This document shows positions 59,569-64,000 of a stretch of 64,000 bases of DNA, piece after piece (the stretch's first letter is position 1; each line of letters begins with the position of its first letter). The stretch spans positions 186,001 to 250,000 of the forward strand of contig NZ_AP019400.1 in NCBI RefSeq assembly GCF_004295585.1. Direction: 5' to 3'. The DNA is from Cohnella abietis. Its GTDB lineage: Bacteria; Bacillota; Bacilli; Paenibacillales; Paenibacillaceae. Below the pieces are notes generated by a model, which searched no databases, was not told the DNA's origin, and saw only the letters and a program-made list of their open reading frames with translations. The position numbers and the translations under genes are program-made.

Positions 59569-60384
59569 ATGTATGAATTGTCCCGAGATCAATTTCATAA
59601 AGCTATTCCTCTCCTCGAAAATGGTCATCCTCATCCTGAGGTTCAGTCCATTTTAGAAAATAATAATCCTGGTTGGATATTTTCTGATCAAGTAAGCTCA
59701 CCAAGGACCGCCTTAGTTTGGAGCAAGGGGATGAAAGGATTTTACCTTATTGGAGACGAAACCAATAATGCTTTTACCTGCAAGCTTGATGACTTTGTTA
59801 CAGCAAGTATTGCACCAAGGATGATGGAACTAGGCATGAACTATTTCGAAGTTTCGGGCCATCATGATAATTGGAATCTGAATTCGATATTTGCTTCAAG
59901 GGAAATGCACCAATGGGATCAAATCGCATACGAATTATCAGATTTTAATGCACACACTGATGAACATTCTAATCTCCGGGTCGTTAATTTACGATCGCAA
60001 GAATGGAGAAAACAAAACGTTCTCAATAGGGAGTTTGTATATGCTCATATTGATCAGTTCTGGGAAACACATGAGGATTTCTATAATATAGGTTATGGAT
60101 ACGCTGCAATTGATGGTTTTGAAATAATTGGTGTCTGTTACTCCAGTTTTGTAACGAAGGAAAAGCACGCTATTGGAATAGAAACTCTTCCTCAGCATCA
60201 TAGAAGGGGAGTGGGGACTTGTCTGGCAAGTCTAGTTGCGAAAGATATAGCCCAAAATGGGTACCATTCTTACTGGGATTGTTCACAAAGCAATGAAGCA
60301 TCGAAAAACCTAGCTCTCCGGCTGGGCTTTCAACAAATCCATCAATATCAGTGCGTGGGTTTCCATTTAACTACAAACTATTGA
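59569..60384 (+). CDS. GNAT acetyltransferase (PF12746-like)
   Basis: 271 residues from ATG 59569 (AAGGGG at 10 bases; an in-frame ATG at 59545 has none). The C-terminal half has the GNAT core: IGIETLPQHHRRGVGTCLAS (acetyl-CoA-binding RRGVGT) and NEASKNLALRLGFQ. The N-terminal 130 residues form a second, degenerate domain as in the GNAT_acetyltran family. The substrate is unknown. Monocistronic. Confidence 0.85.
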   Translation: MYELSRDQFHKAIPLLENGHPHPEVQSILENNNPGWIFSDQVSSPRTALVWSKGMKGFYLIGDETNNAFTCKLDDFVTASIAPRMMELGMNYFEVSGHHDNWNLNSIFASREMHQWDQIAYELSDFNAHTDEHSNLRVVNLRSQEWRKQNVLNREFVYAHIDQFWETHEDFYNIGYGYAAIDGFEIIGVCYSSFVTKEKHAIGIETLPQHHRRGVGTCLASLVAKDIAQNGYHSYWDCSQSNEASKNLALRLGFQQIHQYQCVGFHLTTNY

Positions 60385-60442
60385 TGAAAATTACCCACCG
60401 AAGAAGCCGAGCGGTTGAGCGGATTACCACAACTATCGAGTG

Positions 60443-60478
60443 AAACCACATCTAATTATACAGGGGTGTGGTTTTTTG
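60443..60478 (+). terminator. Terminator of the GNAT gene
   Basis: AAACCACA (60443-60450) pairs with TGTGGTTT (60467-60474), followed by T residues. Confidence 0.75.
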
Positions 60479-60735
60479 CTATGTCGACAGCTCTCCTTGC
60501 GGAAAAAAACCGAACGCTCCGCTTGAAACTTGCTAATATTAGACATATGGAGGTGGGATGTGGAAAATTCAAATGACTTGCGAATATCGAGCAATTGAAT
60601 GGAGGCACAATTCCATAATTTAATATGCTCGTCCAGTCACAAAATCAACTCGCTTCTCAATATCGTTTTCAGCAGAATATGCAAGAATAGTAGCCGATAT
60701 TCATTCTCACTATCAACTTTGCAATTCAGAAATAA

Positions 60736-60771
60736 AGGGAAGGATCCGGCATGTTCGCTATTTCCTTCCCT
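60736..60771 (-). terminator. Terminator of the LRR/propeller gene
   Basis: AGGGAAGG (60736-60743) pairs with CCTTCCCT (60764-60771). On the minus strand TTATTT follows. It lies 8 bp after the stop at 60779. Confidence 0.65.
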
Positions 60772-60778
60772 GTGGGAG

Positions 60779-63220
60779 TTACGGTTTATTAAATTCCCCG
60801 ATATAAACCTCATTCCCCAGACCGAAAGCGTATAACTTTCCGTTAAATAATTGTGCCGAGAACACTTTATCATTGTAGGGAATCTCTTCGCGGTTCCACT
60901 CTTTCCCGTCTTTAGACAGATAGACGGATCCGTTATTGCCGACGGATACGAATTGACCCCCGAGAAAATGAACACCATATAAGGATGGAGACCAATTTCT
61001 TTCTGCTGTCATTTTGTATTCCGTCGGTATCTTCTTCCATTGCGTTCCGTCCGTAGACAGGAACACCGTATAGGGCAGATCCAAATGATAGTTCTGAGCG
61101 ACCGTAATGACAAACGTTCCATTTCCCCATGCGATATCGGTAAACCTGAATGTAAAAGAACTGTCGGACGTTTTAATGTTGATGTTAGCTGGCTTCCAGT
61201 CCGTTCCATTATCGGATTGAAACGCCTCTGTCGATAGCAGGTACTCACTGACGGCAATGAACTTTTTGCCGCTCCAGGCGATGGAAACAATATTAAAATT
61301 CGTGTTCAGCTTTTGCTTCTTCCATGTCTTCAGATCCCTCGAAGACATAATGAGTCCATTGGTGCCGGTGACATAATAAGTATCGTTCGCCCGAATCACC
61401 CGGAACATGGATTCTTTCGTTGGCGAGTCGACTTTGGCCCAATTGATTCCGTCCTTGGATGTCATCATTATCCCCTGATCTCCAACGGCAAAAAATTGCT
61501 TCCCTGTCCAAATCACGTCGTTAAGCGGCGGGTATTTGTCATCCACCCGGTTGTATGCTACTTTTCCTGAAGCATCCACGCGGAAATATCCCCAGACCGA
61601 ATTGAGTCCCCCAACCGCAACCAGCTTTCCGTCACCTATGGCTGAACGGTTCAGCATATTCGGCATACGGGTGATCTTCTTGATCAGCTTCCAGTTCACG
61701 CCATCTTCCGATGAAAAATGCGCCCAATAGGATCTGCAGATATACTTGGATTTCTCGAACTTAATATCACCGAGGATAAGGTCTGCTCCAGGCACCTTCA
61801 TAACGGACCATGATTTGCCGTCAGTGGAGGTCATATAAGCGGCGGTTTTTGTTTTTGGATTGAAACTGGACGTAAAGAAACGTCCCTTCACCCATACAAC
61901 CGCGCCCCATGAATGGCTAGACGTAGAGGTAACAGTCCACTTGGTTCCGTCCGTGGAATACAGCAAGGCGCCGGATGCGGTTGCGACGAACTTCCCGTCA
62001 ATGAAGAGGATATCGTTGAGCAGGCTTTTGATCGGGAGTGTTACTTTCCTCCAAGAGATACCGTCATTGGATTTGAATAACGATTTGTCCGTCAGAGCAA
62101 GCACGACACCATTGCCTGATGCAAGGAGGTGTGCGTTTCTTTCCAACTCAGTTGGGTGCACTTTCCATGTTACGCCATCCTCGGAAGTCGCGAGTACGCC
62201 CTTATAAATGTTGTAGTCGTTCGAGTAGCTGCTGATGACGACAAAGCGTTTGCCGGTAAATACCACATCGGTGAAATTGGCGCCCATACGGATAACGGTT
62301 TCTTTCGACCAGTTGACTCCATCCTTGGAGGTCCATACTGGAATGCCGTGATTGCTCCCGAGTCCAATGCCGAGGAATAGGCCTTTGCCAAAAACGACTT
62401 TATAAAAGAACCTCTCTTTGTCGTTTCTTTCATGGCTTGTCCAATGAATACCGTCGGTCGAAGTAAGCTGATCCGAACTCACATAGACTCCGTTGCCGTA
62501 GGCATAGTGGGAGGGCTCATACGCCTCTTGCTCCTCGTAGGATTGCTTAGTCCAGGAAATCTGCGGCTCATAAGGCGGCTTTTGCTGATTTTCCAGACCC
62601 GCCAAATTGACTTGGCGTTGCGCCAAGCTAGCGAGTGCCGACTGGTTCATGTCTGCCTTAACGTCGATAAAATTCTCCTGTACGTCGGCATCGCTAAGGG
62701 ACAGGATCGATACTAACGGGGATAAATCAGAAATCTGGTTACTACTGATTTGAAGAGTTTCCAGCTTGGATAGCCTGGTCAAAGGGCGAATGTCTTTTAT
62801 TAGGTTGTACTTGATGTATAGCTCCTTCAATTCGGTTAAAGCTGCAAGCGGGCTCAGATCGGAAATGAGGTTGTTGGTTAAATCGAGTCTTGTAAGATTC
62901 GTCAATTGCGAGAGTGGGGTTAAATCTTTGATCTTGTTGTTGCTGATCGTCAGATTGGACAGGTTGACGGCATACTCCAAGCCTTGCAACGACTTCACTT
63001 CGCCCTTGGCAAGTGCAGGCACAAACAAATATTCAAGGGATTTCATATCGTCCTCGGTTATGGGACCGCCAGGTAAGCTCAGCTTGTCACGAACTTCTTG
63101 CTCCAAGAGGGGGTCGCCGAACACGATTGCCTGATTCGCGTTTGCGGAAGGTGAAGGCAATACCTGAACTAGCAGCACGAAAGCGATGAAAACGAATAAC
63201 AAACGGCGAAAATTCGACAT
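60779..63220 (-). CDS. Secreted leucine-rich-repeat / beta-propeller protein
   Basis: 813 residues from ATG 63220 (AAAGGAG at 7 bases); an in-frame ATG at 63343 would hide the signal peptide. Signal peptide to about residue 28 (PSPSANA-NQ). Residues about 60-180 hold SDS22/internalin-type repeats (LTNLTRLDLTNNLISDLSPL, LTELKELYIKYNLIKDIRPL). From about 230 to the end, 45-65-residue repeats contain TSKDGVNWSKET, TSEDGVTWKVHP and YSTDGTKWTVTS, as in BNR/Ycf48-like propellers. No SLH or sorting signal is present, so it is secreted. Internalin-like recognition of a protein or glycan is possible but unproven. Confidence 0.8.
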   Translation of the reverse strand: MSNFRRLLFVFIAFVLLVQVLPSPSANANQAIVFGDPLLEQEVRDKLSLPGGPITEDDMKSLEYLFVPALAKGEVKSLQGLEYAVNLSNLTISNNKIKDLTPLSQLTNLTRLDLTNNLISDLSPLAALTELKELYIKYNLIKDIRPLTRLSKLETLQISSNQISDLSPLVSILSLSDADVQENFIDVKADMNQSALASLAQRQVNLAGLENQQKPPYEPQISWTKQSYEEQEAYEPSHYAYGNGVYVSSDQLTSTDGIHWTSHERNDKERFFYKVVFGKGLFLGIGLGSNHGIPVWTSKDGVNWSKETVIRMGANFTDVVFTGKRFVVISSYSNDYNIYKGVLATSEDGVTWKVHPTELERNAHLLASGNGVVLALTDKSLFKSNDGISWRKVTLPIKSLLNDILFIDGKFVATASGALLYSTDGTKWTVTSTSSHSWGAVVWVKGRFFTSSFNPKTKTAAYMTSTDGKSWSVMKVPGADLILGDIKFEKSKYICRSYWAHFSSEDGVNWKLIKKITRMPNMLNRSAIGDGKLVAVGGLNSVWGYFRVDASGKVAYNRVDDKYPPLNDVIWTGKQFFAVGDQGIMMTSKDGINWAKVDSPTKESMFRVIRANDTYYVTGTNGLIMSSRDLKTWKKQKLNTNFNIVSIAWSGKKFIAVSEYLLSTEAFQSDNGTDWKPANINIKTSDSSFTFRFTDIAWGNGTFVITVAQNYHLDLPYTVFLSTDGTQWKKIPTEYKMTAERNWSPSLYGVHFLGGQFVSVGNNGSVYLSKDGKEWNREEIPYNDKVFSAQLFNGKLYAFGLGNEVYIGEFNKP

Positions 63221-63401
63221 ATATATACTCCTTTTGACATGGAAGGATATAGATAATAGTAACATATTGCAACTGGATATTATAGGTAAAAATGAAAGAC
63301 TATGATCGATAGACATAGCAAGGGGCTGCCCCATAAGTTTCATTGATGCATTTACATTTATCTAATTGTTGGACCGAAAACTTATATGTTACAATGACAT
63401 A

Positions 63402-63520
63402 AGAAAGACCGAGTGCGGCAAACACTCGGCCTATACAATTGGCTTGGATGGGATGTCCCTTCAAGTTAATGAAGAGCGCGAAAACCCACCTTTGGCAGCT
63501 AACCTTGGGGTGGGTTTTTA
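63402..63520 (+). ncRNA. Probable antisense antitoxin RNA
   Basis: A plus-strand promoter with TTGTTG (63366-63371) and TACAAT (63390-63395), 18 bp apart, would start an RNA near 63402. It contains a hairpin CCGAGTG/CACTCGG (63409-63429) and ends at a terminator: AAAACCCACC (63481-63490) with GGTGGGTTTT (63509-63518). It converges on the 3' end of the toxin gene at 63518-63613, the usual layout of type I toxin-antitoxin pairs with holin-like toxins. Confidence 0.5.
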
Positions 63521-63613
63521 CTTTCTCTTGTTGTTATTCGCGATGTATGTTAAAAGAGCAATAATAAATGTGCCGAAAAGAATCATGATTGTAATTGCGT
63601 CCTTTACTTCCAT
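63518..63613 (-). CDS. Holin-like type I toxin peptide
   Basis: 31 residues from ATG 63613, preceded by a very strong AAAGGAGGTGA site. The sequence is one membrane helix with a polar tail (AITIMILFGTFIIALLTYIA, then NNNKRK). This matches the 'putative holin-like toxin' peptides of Bacillales, which insert into the membrane and are silenced by an antisense RNA. The convergent RNA at 63402-63520 is the likely antitoxin. Confidence 0.7.
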   Translation of the reverse strand: MEVKDAITIMILFGTFIIALLTYIANNNKRK

Positions 63614-64000
63614 AGCTTCACCTCCTTTCGAAGGGAAACTATGCCCACCCAAGGTATTCAATTGTACATGTTTATCTTATCTTTAATTCGAAATGCGATC
63701 AAGTGTTCGTTGAGTGTTAAGAAGCTGGAGCGATTGGATTAGCTATAGGTCCTCCGAAATCTACTCGATTAATGAATCCGGCATTGTGTGGCTGATGAGT
63801 GCTAACGCCTTTATGTCGATGAAGAAGCCTGTGCGTGTGAGAATTCAGGAGTCATAGAGCATTATGGCGATACAAGGTCGGTATTTCTAAGTTCATAGCC
63901 AAAAAATGAAATCAATCGTTTGCATGTTAATTTTACTCGTAGCATAGTATCGCTCCTCGAAACCATACACCGCACTTACCGCCAGCGATGAGCTCTAAAA
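63614..64000. other. Terminal gap with sulfurtransferase core copy H
   Basis: No gene is recognisable. The core repeat lies at 63723-63745. A short plus-strand frame near 63785-63860 shows no start site. Confidence 0.4.
63723..63745 (+). repeat. Sulfurtransferase core, copy H
   Basis: TGGAGCGATTGGATT followed by AGCTA, the same ending as copy G 17 kb away. It marks the possible right limit of the region influenced by the insertion hot spot. Confidence 0.6.

Larger units (their letters stand above)
60385..60778. other. Convergent gap with two terminators
   Basis: Besides the two hairpins listed separately, a 21-codon frame at about 60559 follows GGAGGTGGG but is too short to judge. Nothing else is visible. 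Confidence 0.4.

Noticed and set aside
1..64000. CRISPR array
   Set aside because: No run of regularly spaced identical repeats of 25-40 bp with unique spacers was found; the repeats present are irregularly spaced and linked to the sulfurtransferase end.

Overview
The window looks like chromosomal DNA of an endospore-forming, low-to-mid GC Firmicute of the Paenibacillaceae (Paenibacillus or Cohnella type). The signs are several very large secreted proteins with S-layer-homology (SLH) anchors, copper-amine-oxidase-N (stalk) domains, a Spo0E-like phosphatase, Gram-positive lipoproteins, strong AGGAGG ribosome binding sites and Bacillus-type rho-independent terminators. The assignment rests on gene content only; no rRNA or marker gene is present.

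Layout. 1-11 kb is AT-rich accessory DNA. It holds an ISAs1-family transposase remnant, a type II restriction-modification locus (SinI-like endonuclease, C5 methyltransferase, Nudix hydrolase, a second nuclease-like gene) and a decayed integrative element. The element lies between a degenerate copy of a tRNA-Arg 3' end (about 5.2 kb) and the intact tRNA-Arg(CCT) (11.0 kb), and it still carries the last codons of a tyrosine integrase and a possible group II intron fragment. 11-30 kb is mostly ordinary chromosome: a lipoprotein, a secreted stalk-domain protein, a two-component system with an ABC transporter, Spo0E, tadA, a DnaA-box palindrome, a GH73-type protein, motAB, a cobalamin riboswitch driving a transcobalamin-like surface protein, a pterin dehydratase, an MFS transporter and a two-domain sulfurtransferase (sseA type).

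30.9-46.8 kb is the most unusual part. The 3' end of the sulfurtransferase gene, followed by a hairpin terminator and a direct repeat of the type AGTCAACACGGAGTCAAC, recurs as complete or partial scars. Between the scars sit compact one- to three-gene cassettes: a HIT/membrane/ATP-grasp-MazG operon, PadR regulators with DUF2812 or DUF1700-RDD membrane proteins, a zinc-ribbon protein, a YkoP-like protein, a stalk-domain protein and an FG-GAP/SLH protein. One block (41.86-46.70 kb) exists a second time as a deletion-ridden copy (35.95-37.85 kb). I read the region as a site-specific or homology-driven insertion hot spot at the sulfurtransferase 3' end.

46.8-64 kb holds a 2716-residue DUF11/Ig-like/SLH surface protein, a tightly coupled operon of an ECF sigma factor, a membrane-anchored solute-binding protein in the anti-sigma position and a solute-binding lipoprotein, a GNAT acetyltransferase, a secreted leucine-rich-repeat/beta-propeller protein and a small holin-like toxin with a probable antisense antitoxin RNA. 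A last copy of the short sulfurtransferase core lies at 63.7 kb. The best candidate for an undescribed system is the HIT / membrane protein / ATP-grasp-MazG operon at 31.5-35.5 kb together with the cassette array that contains it.
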